Origin: Deinandra increscens subsp. villosa
Taxonomy: Eukaryota > Streptophyta > Magnoliopsida > Asterales > Asteraceae
DNA: 64,000 nucleotides
NCBI GenBank assembly: GCA_039602395.1
Contig: JBCNJP010000003.1
Location: 29,395,081 to 29,459,080, forward strand
Reading direction: 5' to 3'
Under the pieces are notes generated by a model. The model searched no databases, had not been told where the DNA came from, and worked only from the letters and a program-made list of their open reading frames with translations. This document shows, piece by piece, positions 36,201-47,050 of this stretch. The stretch's first letter is position 1. Each line of letters starts with the position of its first letter. Position numbers and translations under genes: made by a program.

Positions 36201-36667
36201 ATAAAATCTGGTTAGGGAGGGCGATTCGAACACAGAAGTGGAAAAAGGGACCTAACCTGATGAAAATAATACAAACATATGAATGTAATTCGGTTTTTGG
36301 TCTCGTTTCTATGGATTTTTTCCTATAAGAAAAAACCTTAAACATGATGAGAGAGAGCAGATGCGAAGAAAGAACAAAAGAAATCCACCATACGATCTCA
36401 AGCTTGGGTCAAATAATCATAGAAAGCTTTATAAATTAAAACCCTATGTTTACCTATGTGATGGAAAGGGAACGGAGAAAATTAAAATAGCAAAGAATTG
36501 TACCCGATGAAACTAAAAATTATTGAGTTAAGAACCACACATGTAAGAGGATGGAAGAATCCAAAGAAACCCTAACATTTAGACCTGAAAATTGTGATTA
36601 GAATGGAAAATCTTAGGTAAATGTAATCGAGACCCTTCATATGGTCAATTGAGAAGGTAAAGAGAAC
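33295..36667. other. Non-coding stretch with small repeats
   Basis: No gene is supported. It holds a GTTACGGCGGCG motif near 33515, a poly-C run at about 33769-33783, and a 26-bp direct repeat starting ACTGAAAATCACTTC at 34217 and 34452. There are several AGGGTTT-type segments near 34800-34870 of the kind common in plant 5' leaders. Short open frames here lack known domains. Confidence 0.4.
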
Positions 36668-37690
36668 CTAACCTGGGCATATGTTGTAACGATCTTCGGA
36701 GAAAGCGGCAGAATGTGGATGAGAACGCAAATGATTACACCCAAAAATCGAAAGATAAGAAGGATTGTCTTGCTCTTCAGCTGATTGTGATGTTCGTTGA
36801 GCTGCAAATGATGACGACATATGAGCATCTATTGTTGAAGACATTTTCTTTTTCAATCTTTTTATCCTTTCAACTAGTATGATTTGGTTCTGGTTCAACA
36901 TTGCAATGTTTTCTCTATCTCTGTTGACATCTTCTCTTATGGCACCTAGTTGCTCATGAACCTGCTCAAATGACTTCATTCCTTAACTTACCAGTTCACC
37001 ATACCTTTTCTTCATTGCTTGGATGACGTTCATTTTGGCTTCAGTGTCTTCAGGTGTCTGTGATCTGCATGTTCCTAGTTGCATGTTCCTTTGTTATAGA
37101 GCATGAAGTTGGTCTTGCGGATTTTGAAGTTGTTTGTTTGTTTCATTTCTTAAGAGTTCCAGATCTTTTTCCATTTTGAAGGGAGTCACAGAGCTGTTTG
37201 TTGACTCTTCTGTGATTCCTGCAAGTTTCACAGAGTCCTGTGAAATCGCATTTTGCAATTCTTACAATTGATGGTTCTGGTTGCCACTGAGATCAGTGAC
37301 TAACTGTTCAATGTGCTTTGAGAATTTCTCATAATCAGATTTCATGGCAAGATCTTTAGGTAATTTGGAAAGAGGATCAACAGATGATCCTCTAACCTCT
37401 AACACACCAGAAGAAGACTACATAAGTTCTTCTGTTATATTGACAGACATACTCTTGAGCAAGTCGTCAATGCCTGTAGTTTTGCATTTGCTTTAGCATA
37501 CAGGTCTTCCACTCTCACTGGTTGAACTTTTTCCATATTAGCCTCTAGTGTCTTTAAAGTGTCCTGAGAGATGATTCTTTCTATTTCCAGAGAGTATTTC
37601 TCAAGATTCTGACCAGGAAACACATCCAACAGACCAGTTCTCAAGTTTCCTTGGTCTAAGAGACCTCCACATGTTGCTACATTGTCTTGA
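36668..37690 (-). pseudogene. Decayed coiled-coil coding region, family unknown
   Basis: A protein-like reading runs along the minus strand from about 37690 to 36668. It includes LLDVFPGQNLEKYSLEIE, VQPVRVEDLYAKANAK, LPKDLAMKSDYEKFSKHI, MKSFEQVHEQLGAIRED and ERIKRLKKKMSSTIDAHM. It is rich in Lys, Glu, Gln and Asn with heptad spacing, so a coiled coil is likely. It is broken by a frameshift near 37495 and in-frame stops near 37420, 37263, 37100 and 36983. I cannot name the family. It could be a retroelement structural protein or a captured gene fragment. The 3' end (ICPG, near 36675) is followed by sequence resembling a splice donor. Confidence 0.45.
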
Positions 37691-38036
37691 CTCTCTGTGT
37701 AGAGTCAGGTCGATGCTTGACTTTCTGGCTATAGATGGGATGTGAAATTCTACCTACTAAGCTAGTTCTGTAAGCTATTTTATAGTTTTGCTTTTCATAA
37801 TGGTATTGATCACTGAAACTTACAGAAAGACAATCTCAAATTTCCATAAACTGAAATAGGTTCTCTATTAATAAAATTTACACGTGAAATCACGTGCGCG
37901 TCACATATTAAAGGACACCAATGAACTAAATATAAATGAACTAAATACAAATCATAAATAAGAATTAATTATCATAACAAAAAAAAGAAATTAAATAGAA
38001 AAAAAGCATACAAAGCATATGTATCATCAAATAAAT

Positions 38037-41000
38037 CTACACCCTCATCAATCCAGCTTCATAAGGCACATTAGTCCCTTTGATCCATGTATCCCCTTGT
38101 ATATATGTTCCTGGAGTAAAACTAGCAGCCTCTTGTTGAGATAATTTCTTGATCCCTTTCCACGTCACCCTCTTTGAAGTATCAGCACCCGGACCCTTAT
38201 TCTTAAACTCAGCATAAAAACACGTGTCAAGTCCAAAATTTCCGACCCATGGGGCCCACCCTTCGGGGTCTATGTTCTTGTCGATGAACGATTGCATGAT
38301 TATGGTCCTGGAAAACTCCTTCCATGGGCGACCGAGATAAGATTTCGGCATCGGCACGGCGCTCAAGAACTCTGGCTCGGCGGTTATGGTGCAGCCATCA
38401 AGAACAAGGCCGCCGACCGAATGTTGGTCCTTGCGGCCTTGCGCTGTTACCATGCATGCTTGGTTGTTCAAAGGTTTTCGGACTATCATCTTGCAGTCTT
38501 GGAAAACGGCCGCTGCGTTACCAAAGATGAAGTCGATGGTTCCACTAATGCTACATTGTCGGTAGAATTGGCGGTAGGAATGTGTGTAGAGGGTGTCCTG
38601 GAAAGCCTCCATTGCACAGTCATGGAAAATGGTCATATCGGCAGAGACACGCAAGGCTACTGCTTGATGCTTATCGGGCCCGGCAGTGTTTTCGAACCCT
38701 ATGCCCTTAGCCATGAACCCATCACCATTAACAGCTACAAACACAGTTTATAGTTATGGTATATCATATTGTTACACAACTATGATATTATAAATACATC
38801 ACTCTAAGTAACATTAAGGATGTTTCAAGTTTCAACACATGTGTTTAGAGATAAATTTGAATCAAATATGACATTTTTATGGGAAAATCATGCACATAAG
38901 ACATTTTGAACATTCAAATTACCAAAATAGATATTGAAGTGTTAGTCGGCCATCTGAGTATGCAAACAAGCTTCGAACCGCTGGCTAATTAAGCCGAGGA
39001 AGCCCTTCAAAATCACTAACTAAACCTTCTATTACTAAAAACAATAAGCCTAATGCAATCTTTTTTGTCACAAAAAGTTGAATCAGGTGAAGTTACGTTG
39101 GATCTAATACAATATTTTTTTTATATAATGCAACATTTTATATCTAATGCAACATTTTTAAGATATAACTTTAAAAATAATAATCATTATGTAACAAAAG
39201 AGTTGCATTAGGTATAATAATGCAAGTTCATCTAATCTAATGAAACCTTTATTTGTAAAAAAAAAAAGGTTGTGTTAGGCCTGTCTATTTTGATGATCTA
39301 TTTTGAAGATCTGATTGTTATGTTTACCCCGCAGAAGCATATCTAATTTAATACTATCCATTTGGTTAAATCAAACTTAAACGAAAACGACCGTTCAAAA
39401 AAGCAGGTGCTCTAACATAAACCTATATGCAAAGTACAGTCTTTTCATGCAACCTCAAACTACCGTTTAAAAATAACTACTGTCTGTATATAACAACGAA
39501 AACTCACCGACGGTAGCAGTATGGAAAGTAGAGGTTCCATCAATGTAGTTCTTGCTTCCGGTGATCTTGGTTTTCGTTGGACCTTCTCCTAGGAAGACAA
39601 CATTATCAACACGCCTAGGAATCTCAACATTTTCCTTGTACACCCCAGCCTTTATCAGTATCACAAACGGTTCAGCTGATTTTTGTGGCGCCGTAGCAAC
39701 AGCCTCCATAATCGTCTTAAAATTTCCCGACCCATCTTGCGCCACTACCGCATTCGGCTTTAACGAGGATGGATCCGCATTAATCAGTGACCGCCTTGAG
39801 GTATCAGCCCACGATGGATATGTATCTTCTTCATCCGTTTGCACCTTTGAATGAAACTCGGGCTCCTTTTCCTCAATGTGCATCTGGTCCAGCATCCTTC
39901 GGTTGCCCGTGGTTATTTCCACCGGCTTCGAACCATCGGTTCGAGTACGCGTAATCGTAACCTCTTTCTTCCAGTTGACGTTGACGGATTGGGGCTTCGG
40001 TTGGGGAACCTTGGGCTGGTCTATCTGCCAATCGACATTCACAGTTTGAGATTTGGGATTTGGTTGGGGAACATTACGGTTCACTTTCCAATCAACATTC
40101 ACAGTTTGGGGCTTGGGTTGGGGAACCTTTTGGTCTATCTTCCAATCAACATTCACAGTTTGGGGCTTGGGTTGGGGAACCTTTTGGTCTATCTTCCAAT
40201 CAACATCCACGGTACCTTGCTGCGGTTGCGGTTGCGGAACAATCTGAGGCTGGTCTCGTCTGCCCCTCCAATTAAAGATTAACGAATTCGGCTTCGGTTG
40301 GGGAACCTGAGGCTGCTTGTTAACCTCCCAATCAACAACCGTAGTTTGCGATTGGGGTTGTGGAATTGGCAGCCTCGGAAACAATATGCCCTTCGGTGGC
40401 CCACCGCCAGCCAGCTCGATAATTCCATCAATCATGGCAAGACTGTTTCGCGTGAGCTTAACCCCGATATCCAACAGTTTTAACATCGCGGGTCCAGAAT
40501 CTCCAGTCGTGTTATCAAACGCGTCGAGGCAGGTTTGTTGGTAAGTCACTGAACCGCTAAGCCAAACTCGAAGCTCAATCGTGTTATCCTTTAGCTTTGG
40601 AAGATCGAAAAGATTCACTCGATTAATTGATCTTTTTAGATCATCAATTGAGACAGTGAGAAGCTCTTTACATTGATCCAATGCCATTGCAGCCCTCGGA
40701 TTCTTCTCGGCTTGTCGAATCACTGACGTTTTATCAATTGCAAACTGGATACGCTCGACGGCTTGACTAAAACCTGCTTTTACGAGATCCCTAGGAACCT
40801 TTATTCCGGCCTTTATTCTATCTAATGTTTCCCTACAAATATCTCGGAAATCCGTGTATTTGCAAAGAATTATCACGGTGGTCGCGGTGACCACGGTGGC
40901 TGCTGCCGCGATCAAGACCGCGGTTTTCTCTTCGGTGTGAATTTCGACACGTTTGGTTCTTCGAACGTGGACGATGGTGCCGACAATTGCTGCAACCACA

Positions 41001-41059
41001 AGCATTGTAGCGATTGCGATTACAGTAACCTTCTTCTTCTTCCCCAACTCAAAAGCCAT
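38037..41059 (-). CDS. Pectinesterase with inhibitor domain (type I PME)
   Basis: Two exons, 41059-39508 and 38734-38037, give a 749-residue protein. The GT-AG intron (39507-38735) falls after HTATV, the usual place in plant PMEs, and joins in frame. Residues 11-31 and 46-65 are hydrophobic, so it is probably membrane-anchored on its way to the wall. Residues 66-215 are a PMEI domain with four Cys (66, 75, 130, 177). Residues 235-365 are a Pro/Gln/Lys-rich repeat linker. RRML (387-390) and RRSL (422-425) are candidate processing motifs. The catalytic domain (about 437-735) has GVYKENV, QAVALR (Q541), QDTLY (Q563, D564), GTIDFIFG (D585) and LGRPWK (R653, W655), so all expected catalytic residues are present. 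It removes methyl esters from homogalacturonan. The start is the first Met after a TATA box. It is the only intact host gene seen. Confidence 0.93.
38735..39507 (-). other. Intron of the pectinesterase gene
   Basis: This 773-bp intron has donor G/GTGAGT and acceptor TTTGTAG/C on the minus strand. It is phase 1: G from exon 1 plus CT from exon 2 encode Ala518. It is AT-rich, with several ATGCAAC/GTTGCAT-like repeats around 39055-39260 and no coding content. Confidence 0.92.
40012..40340 (-). repeat. Coding repeat in the PME linker
   Basis: This is a tandem repeat inside exon 1, with units of about 54-57 bp. It encodes imperfect copies of V(N/D)VDWKIDQKVPQPKPQT at residues about 238-365. Two neighbouring units (about 40095-40203) are almost identical at DNA level, pointing to recent unit duplication. 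All length changes keep the frame. Confidence 0.85.
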
Positions 41060-41640
41060 ATTTTTTTTAATGTTTTTTCAAGTTTTTGTTTTTATTTTTA
41101 TTTTTGATATATAAACTACTTCCCGCCCGATACATGGGATGAGGTCCTAGGAAACAAGTGTCTTTAGATTCACTTAAATAAGGAGACGTACGTTTTAGTC
41201 GTATGGTCTTGGTTTTTTCAAACTATAATTGGAAGTTAACATCTGTCAGGTTTAGAATGTTGGAATGGAGAAACCGTTGAATTTTGGTGGTGCAAATATG
41301 AAGTAGACATGGTGATCAATTCACCTGTTATATTTGGACAATCGTGACATGTGTAAACTCAGAATAAGCATTTCTGAAAATATATGTGATTTCTAAAATT
41401 ACATTATGAAATGTTGTATCGTTTTCCCCTTTTCAAAATGAAATTATACGGATGAAACTGGAGTTAAGGTTAATGAACAAAAAGAAAAATACTATCTAGA
41501 CTCAATCAACCAATATAATTCAGTGGTGAGAGACTCCTCATGATCATTACATTTTACTGGACTCAAAACAACGTCATGAAATCGTGAGAAAGTTGTTGGA
41601 TGCTAAATTTGGACATCAAGGAACACCTATGCTTAGAATA
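41060..41640 (-). promoter_or_regulatory. Pectinesterase upstream region with TATA box
   Basis: The minus strand has TTTATATATC at 41115-41106, about 50 bp before the ATG. It is followed by an A-rich leader suited to a short 5' UTR. Farther upstream the DNA is AT-rich, with no other element that I can name. The copia LTR G begins at about 41650 and limits the proximal promoter to roughly 0.6 kb. Confidence 0.55.
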
Positions 41641-41649
41641 AATATTGTG

Positions 41650-41943
41650 ACATGTATGTGTATCGTAAAGTGTCTAATGGGTCGGTTAGAATCGGTAGTT
41701 AGGGGCAGTTAACGGTTAGAATCGGTAGTTAGGGATAGTTAAGCGATAGTTAGGTCCCGCCAGTTAAGAGATATGTGTTTGGTTGTTTCACCGCCAAAGT
41801 ATGTACCTATAAATATATACCTTGATCTTCATTTGTAAATTTTAATGTATGAAGTTTGGATTGAACTTCTCTGTGTCTTTCTCTCATACCCACGTAAATC
41901 ATAGACCCTCTAAATCAATTCATATGTGATGTATGAACCCTCA
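41650..41943 (+). repeat. Copia-type LTR G (plus strand)
   Basis: The right edge is firm: CCCTCA at 41943, followed by TA and the PBS TGGTATCAGAGC at 41946-41957. The left edge is uncertain, among several TG dinucleotides near 41647-41655. A plus-strand TATA-like CCTATAAATATATACC lies near 41808. A 30-bp tandem duplication (core GGTTAGAATCGGTAGTTAGG) starts at 41684 and 41714. Confidence 0.6.
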
Positions 41944-41945
41944 TA

Positions 41946-42263
41946 TGGTATCAGAGCGGTGAACGCTCTTGAGACTCGTGGCACCATTCAACATTTTAAT
42001 GAAGGATCACGTGACATGAGTCCTTCATCTCCGTCTAATCCAAGTGCTAAGATGAAGTCGGTGCATAGTGAAGACGCCATCCATATGTGCAATCAAGAAC
42101 CCAATTGTACAAACAAAGATTTGCACACCAGAGACGCAGCATGTTCCGGTGTCAACGAAGATGAGAAACACAACTTGATTGAATTGGAAGTGTAAAACCG
42201 TTATACGGACCGTGTGTGTGATCGATATCAAGTAAACATCGTAGAACAAGACACAAGGAGGTA
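41946..42263 (+). pseudogene. PBS and 5' internal stub of element G
   Basis: A canonical initiator-Met PBS (TGGTATCAGAGC, 41946-41957) is followed by about 240 bp of open reading sequence to 42195. This has no recognisable gag motif. It is cut off by a different LTR beginning at about 42266. Confidence 0.5.
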
Positions 42264-42265
42264 AC

Positions 42266-42533
42266 ATGTAAGCGTCTGACACATATTATTCAGTCACTGA
42301 ATGTATAATAGCTAGTACAAGCACACCGTGTACTCAGACTGAAAATTGCCAAAAAGTTCTAAAGGTTGAGCAAGGGTTACCTATTTATAGGCCCGACCCA
42401 ACGAATGATCAAGTTGCCGAATGAGCTCATTTGGTGCTTATTCGACCACTCATTCGCTCAACCCTAGAATACACAAAAACTCACTTCTAACATCTAAAAG
42501 CCTAGCACACTGTCACACACATGTTTTGCACTA
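42266..42533 (-). repeat. Copia-like LTR H (minus strand)
   Basis: On the minus strand it begins TGTTAGTGC, preceded by a polypurine tract GTGAAGGGGAAGTA, and ends CTTACA at 42266. It is therefore the 3' LTR of a minus-strand element. The TATA box CCTATAAATAGG lies at 42380-42391. Only about 190 bp of internal sequence remains before the next LTR-like segment at 42722. Confidence 0.6.
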
Positions 42534-42721
42534 ACATACTTCCCCTTCACATGTGCTAGCCTTCCGATCTTCAGTCTTCATTCTAGATTCTCTTCTTGTT
42601 CCTTCCAGAGCTGATGTTGAAAGAAAAACAGATTCGGATCACCCCCGTTGGAATTGTAATGTTTGTTCCATGCACTCGGTTCTGTAAAGAATCTAATTGT
42701 AGTACGGATCTAGGATATCAT

Positions 42722-42965
42722 GTAAGTGCGTGAGCATTGGATCGTTTGCTAATCTAGTGATTGTGAGATGTAAACGAGATCAAAGAGTAAATACAAATAA
42801 GATTTGTATTATTATAAGCTTGAGAGTAACCCACATAGAAACACACACAGAAAGTGTAGAATATGACCAAGAAGCTCCTTCACCCGTACAAGACTTAGCT
42901 ATTTATACTAGTCTAAGACTGTCCGAACTTAGGCCCATCCAAAGTCACCCGAACTGACACGAAGC
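42722..42965 (-). repeat. Partial copia-like LTR, runs into gap
   Basis: It starts TGTAAGTGCG on the plus strand, like the ends of E and H. It contains a minus-strand TATA box (GTATAAATAGC, 42898-42909) and CCGAACT motifs like those of element F. The rest is hidden by the N run. It could be the 3' LTR of F or a 5' LTR of another element. Confidence 0.5.
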
Positions 42966-43465
42966 NNNNNNNNNNNNNNNNNNNNNNNNNNNNNNNNNNN
43001 NNNNNNNNNNNNNNNNNNNNNNNNNNNNNNNNNNNNNNNNNNNNNNNNNNNNNNNNNNNNNNNNNNNNNNNNNNNNNNNNNNNNNNNNNNNNNNNNNNNN
43101 NNNNNNNNNNNNNNNNNNNNNNNNNNNNNNNNNNNNNNNNNNNNNNNNNNNNNNNNNNNNNNNNNNNNNNNNNNNNNNNNNNNNNNNNNNNNNNNNNNNN
43201 NNNNNNNNNNNNNNNNNNNNNNNNNNNNNNNNNNNNNNNNNNNNNNNNNNNNNNNNNNNNNNNNNNNNNNNNNNNNNNNNNNNNNNNNNNNNNNNNNNNN
43301 NNNNNNNNNNNNNNNNNNNNNNNNNNNNNNNNNNNNNNNNNNNNNNNNNNNNNNNNNNNNNNNNNNNNNNNNNNNNNNNNNNNNNNNNNNNNNNNNNNNN
43401 NNNNNNNNNNNNNNNNNNNNNNNNNNNNNNNNNNNNNNNNNNNNNNNNNNNNNNNNNNNNNNNNN
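42966..43465. other. Assembly gap (500 N)
   Basis: Exactly 500 undetermined bases, probably a placeholder length. Nothing can be said about its content or true size. Coordinates and joins across it should not be trusted. Confidence 0.99.
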
Positions 43466-43712
43466 TTGAAAAGCAGTTTTTCAATGATAAGAACGATGCA
43501 TTTTAACTTAAAACCACAAGTATCTAACTGTCAGCAACCTCACAATTACTAACAGATCTTCCTGAAATACCTGCAAACACTGGAAAATAGTAAGTTCTTA
43601 AAACCCCGACCCTCATCCCCAACGATGGTAGGTCGTCCAGTGTCTTCAACAAAATCTGTGTTGGCCGTGGAGACAACTTTCGATCTCCATTCCTGTTTTG
43701 GTTTGCTGATTT

Positions 43713-45821
43713 CTAGTGAACCATCGTCAACTGATGAGTGACATCAGAACTAAAACCCAATTTGTTTGAAAAAGACTTCTTTTTCCATGAAAATTTAGTA
43801 TTGGGCATTGGTTCACTAAAAATAATGCCATCAAGATCAACATACTTTGTATGTTTGGCATTTGATGATGAATTGTTAGCTGTCGTAGGACAATTATTTG
43901 CATAATGACCTTTCTTACGACAAACAAAACAAAGTTTTTTACCAGTTGAATTGATAGAAATCGATTTTCCAAACTGATCAGTCAGACATTCATCATAAAC
44001 TTTTGAAAACACAGGTTGAAATTTCTTTGGTTTATGAAAATTTGGAAAACATTTTGGAGAATCATAAAAATCAGAATCATCTCCATAACCAAAGAATTTA
44101 TCTTGACGATAAAACCTGTTAGAATTAGCATAATAAAATGAATCTGAATTGTTACCGCCTTGTGGTGTAGCATCAGATATACAAGAAGACTCTTCAGAAG
44201 AAAGCTTTTCATCTGGTGAAGATACTTTCGGCTTCCAACATTGTGTCTTCTTATCTGAAAACACCCTCTGCTTCTTTATCTTCTTCACTTTGAATTCCTT
44301 TTTGTTGAAATCCTTAGTCGGCATTTTTGTTCCTTTAAATCTCAAACCATCATTTTTCTTTTTAAACTTATCTTGAACAGAATTTGGTATCTTATGACCT
44401 TGTTTGGCAAGTTTTGTAAATTCAGATTTGATTCCTTTCAGATCATTCTTTCCAGAAATCAATGAATCATCTATCACAATTTCAGAAAACTTTGGCACTG
44501 TTACTTTTTCTGGATTTCCATTAAACACTTGTTCATTCTCAAGAAAAGTAGATTTAACATCAAACTTCAATCCGTTGTAATAATCAACCATCTTTTTATT
44601 CTTTTGAGATTTTGACTTGGTTTTCTTTCCTGAGCTGGTATCAGCAAACTTTGAATAATCATGCTGTTCAACACCAGATGATATAGCTGGAACAGACATT
44701 TCAATGTTCACTGGAGCAGGAACTTGATGAAGACATTCATCTTGACCATTCGTTTCACTCTTTTCCAGCTTATACATATAATTCAGAAAAGTCGGTGAAT
44801 TGTTGCAATTTTTCAATTTTTGTTGCAAATCAAACATCTCAATCTTTTGTTCAGATATTTTCATATTAGCTTCCAATAACTCTTTCTGTGAATCAATGAA
44901 CTTGTCAGACAATTTGTTATAATCAATTATATGACATTGTCTCAAGCGACACTCTTCCAGAACTTCTTTAGTAACTTTCTTTACCTGTTTCTTATAGTAA
45001 ATAACACCCTGTTTCAAAATGTTATTTTGACTTTGAATCTCACCATTTCCATCACGCAACTTTGTAAGTTCCTATTGAAGTTGAATTACTCTATCGACAA
45101 CTTCGATAGCATCTTTAATAACATTTTCATATTTTTGTTGAAGAGGATAACATTTCGCAAATAAAGCATCAAAATCTTCAACAGCTTCCTTTTCCTTAGC
45201 TTGAGCTTTATTGCATTCTTCAACCAACAAATTCTTCTCTTTCAACCATTCTTTCTTAATACTATCAAACTCCAAACAATTTGCACACGATGCAGACACA
45301 TCCCTTTGAATTTTGGCAGCTAAATCATTACAAACTTTACTTTTCTATTTCTCCACCTCTTTTGTCAAAGAAATATTTTCTTCAGTCAACTTTCCCACCT
45401 TATTCTCTAACTTTTCAATTATGCCCTTAAACTTTAAATCTTGATCAATTGTTTTCTGAGAAAGCTTAGACATATGTTCCTCACACTGTGTCTTTACAAA
45501 ATCCCATATCAGTTTTGCTTTTCGAAACTTCCTGATTGGATTTTTAAGAGTTATAGGCAAAGCTAACATAAGAAGTGCAGTAGTCTTTTCATTTTGATCA
45601 TACGCTTTCCTTTCTTCACTTGAAAAATTATGCATCTCCTTAAACTCACCATCACCATAAGTTGGATGCTTATGTTCGTTTGTAATTGGTAACCACAATT
45701 TTTCATCCAAATCATTAACATAACCTCTAAAATGTGTTGCCCAACCATGATAATCTTCAAGATTTATCAATTTTGGCACATTCTGATGATGACGCTCAAC
45801 GAATACATCAATTTCAAACAT
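43713..45821 (-). pseudogene. Gag with long coiled coil, element F
   Basis: The frame begins MFEIDVFVERHHQNVPKL at 45821 with a copia gag-like N-terminus (DYHGWATHFRGYV, LMLALP). It is a single frame broken only by a TAG near 45344 and a TAG near 45074. After residue 120 it changes into a Lys/Glu-rich coiled coil through about 44700. A charged low-complexity region then leads to one perfect zinc knuckle CFVCRKKGHYANNC (43889-43930). About 700 codons are covered. Shortly after it the minus strand still reads a VEDTGRPT segment, also found near 8700 in E, where the protease junction would be expected. Confidence 0.7.
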
Positions 45822-46280
45822 TTTGAGAATTTAAAAATTCTGCTTTGTCCGAACTCTCACCGAATTTCGTCCGAACTCTAATGAACCTCTAATCTGGCTC
45901 CGAACTTTGTCCGAACTCAATTGCACAGACCGAACTTAGACTTATGTCCGAACTCCTCCGAACTCTCACCGAAACAAGAATGGCCGAACTTCGTCCGAAC
46001 TAGCTCTGAACTAGGAGTTCGGAGCGTTTATTTTTCAGTTACTCCGAACCTCGATCGAACTCAGACACTCTCGACATAATTTTCGCGATTTTGAGAGAAT
46101 TTGGACGAGATTTTTGACAGGAATTCAGGAAAAACCCATAGAAATGTTTTAGTAATGAAAATCACTCGAAACGCTCAAAGATTTACTCGTTCTTGAATGA
46201 AAACCACTCGGTTTTATCAAGAAAACGACTACGATCAAAGCAAACGCAATAGAGCAACCTGGATTTGCTTTAATACCAAT
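45822..46280 (-). other. Leader of element F with iterated CCGAACT motif
   Basis: From about 45840 to 46070 there are ten CCGAAC octamer cores (mostly TCCGAACT) plus single-base variants and an inverted GTTCGGAG copy. The same motif is present in the LTR of this element near 46500-46545. The PBS is at 46267-46278. Confidence 0.7.
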
Positions 46281-46620
46281 TGAAAAACCGTAAAATGGAT
46301 CTTACTATAGGTTTGCTTGATCGTAAAGTAAACCCGAGACGTAAATAATAGTTTGTTTTATTGAAATCACAAAGACTCAATTACAAACTCTCTTTGAAGC
46401 TCTCTAGAGAAACACTCTTAAAACACATAGTTAAGAACTAGTCTCTCTCTCTTAGTTATTACATTCCAAGCACAAGTTCCTATATATACTAGTCTAGTCC
46501 GATCTCGTCCGAACTCCAAGTTGGGTTCGGACCTAGTTCGGCCGGCAGCTTGAACTTGTCTTGAATCTTCACATCGTCTCGTTCAGATACTTCACATGAC
46601 GCACAGATTATGTATCAACA
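46281..46620 (-). repeat. 5' LTR of element F
   Basis: The inner end CGGTTTTTCA is followed by ATTGGTATTAAAGC. The outer end is placed at TGTTGATACA (46620), where gypsy gag coding sequence resumes. A TATA-like CTAGTATATATAGG lies near 46480 on the minus strand. Confidence 0.65.
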
Positions 46621-46984
46621 AGCCTTTCAAATTCTTCTACATCACGGGGGTCATGGTGATAGTCATCGTTGCCTCTGGCGGCGAATCTACGTTGATGATC
46701 ACAGTGGTTCCTCCAATCCATGGCTCTGATGCCAAATGATGCGGAAGCGGATAAAAACCTCGGATGAATCCGAGCAAGGAGCCAAAACCGGCGATCCTTA
46801 GATTAGGGTTTAACAAAACCTCTAAAAATCTTTATTAATCAAAACATAACATCAAATATTTAATTAGGAAAACACCAGCTTGCAAAACAAGAAAAGAACT
46901 AGGTTAAAATAAAGATAGTGGGTCGACGCTTGGATACGGGCCTGCATAGTTTTTAGGTTTTCGCAAAAAGATGTGGTTTTTACA
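46621..46984 (-). mobile_element. Gypsy fragment K: LTR, PBS and gag start
   Basis: The probable LTR is 46984-46737 (TGTAAAAACC to CGCATCA on the minus strand). It is followed by the PBS variant TTGGCATCAGAGCC (46735-46722) and a gag start reading MDWRNHCDHQRRFAARGND and then HHDPRDVEEFERL. This is cut at 46621 by element F. The remainder of gag is not found in the window. Confidence 0.6.
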
Positions 46985-46994
46985 TGATCCTTAA

Positions 46995-46997
<3 letters not shown>

Positions 46998-47050
<53 letters not shown>
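46998..47050. repeat. (TA)n and (GA)n microsatellites
   Basis: A TA run (about 46998-47026) passes directly into a GA run (47027-47050). It is adjacent to the palindromic element that follows. Confidence 0.9.

Larger units (their letters stand above)
43466..46620 (-). mobile_element. Copia-like element F, partial
   Basis: This is a minus-strand element with its 5' LTR at 46281-46620, a PBS variant TGGTATTAAAGC (46267-46278), a leader full of CCGAACT motifs and a long gag. It runs into the assembly gap before any pol motif is seen. Its outer LTR edge (46620) interrupts the gag start of gypsy fragment K, so it is a nested insertion. Confidence 0.7.

Noticed and set aside
39552..40544. Several plus-strand frames opposite the pectinesterase exon 1
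   Set aside because: They are antisense shadows of a well-supported coding exon.
42945..43484. Open frame spanning the N run
   Set aside because: It consists of undetermined bases; an artefact of the assembly gap.
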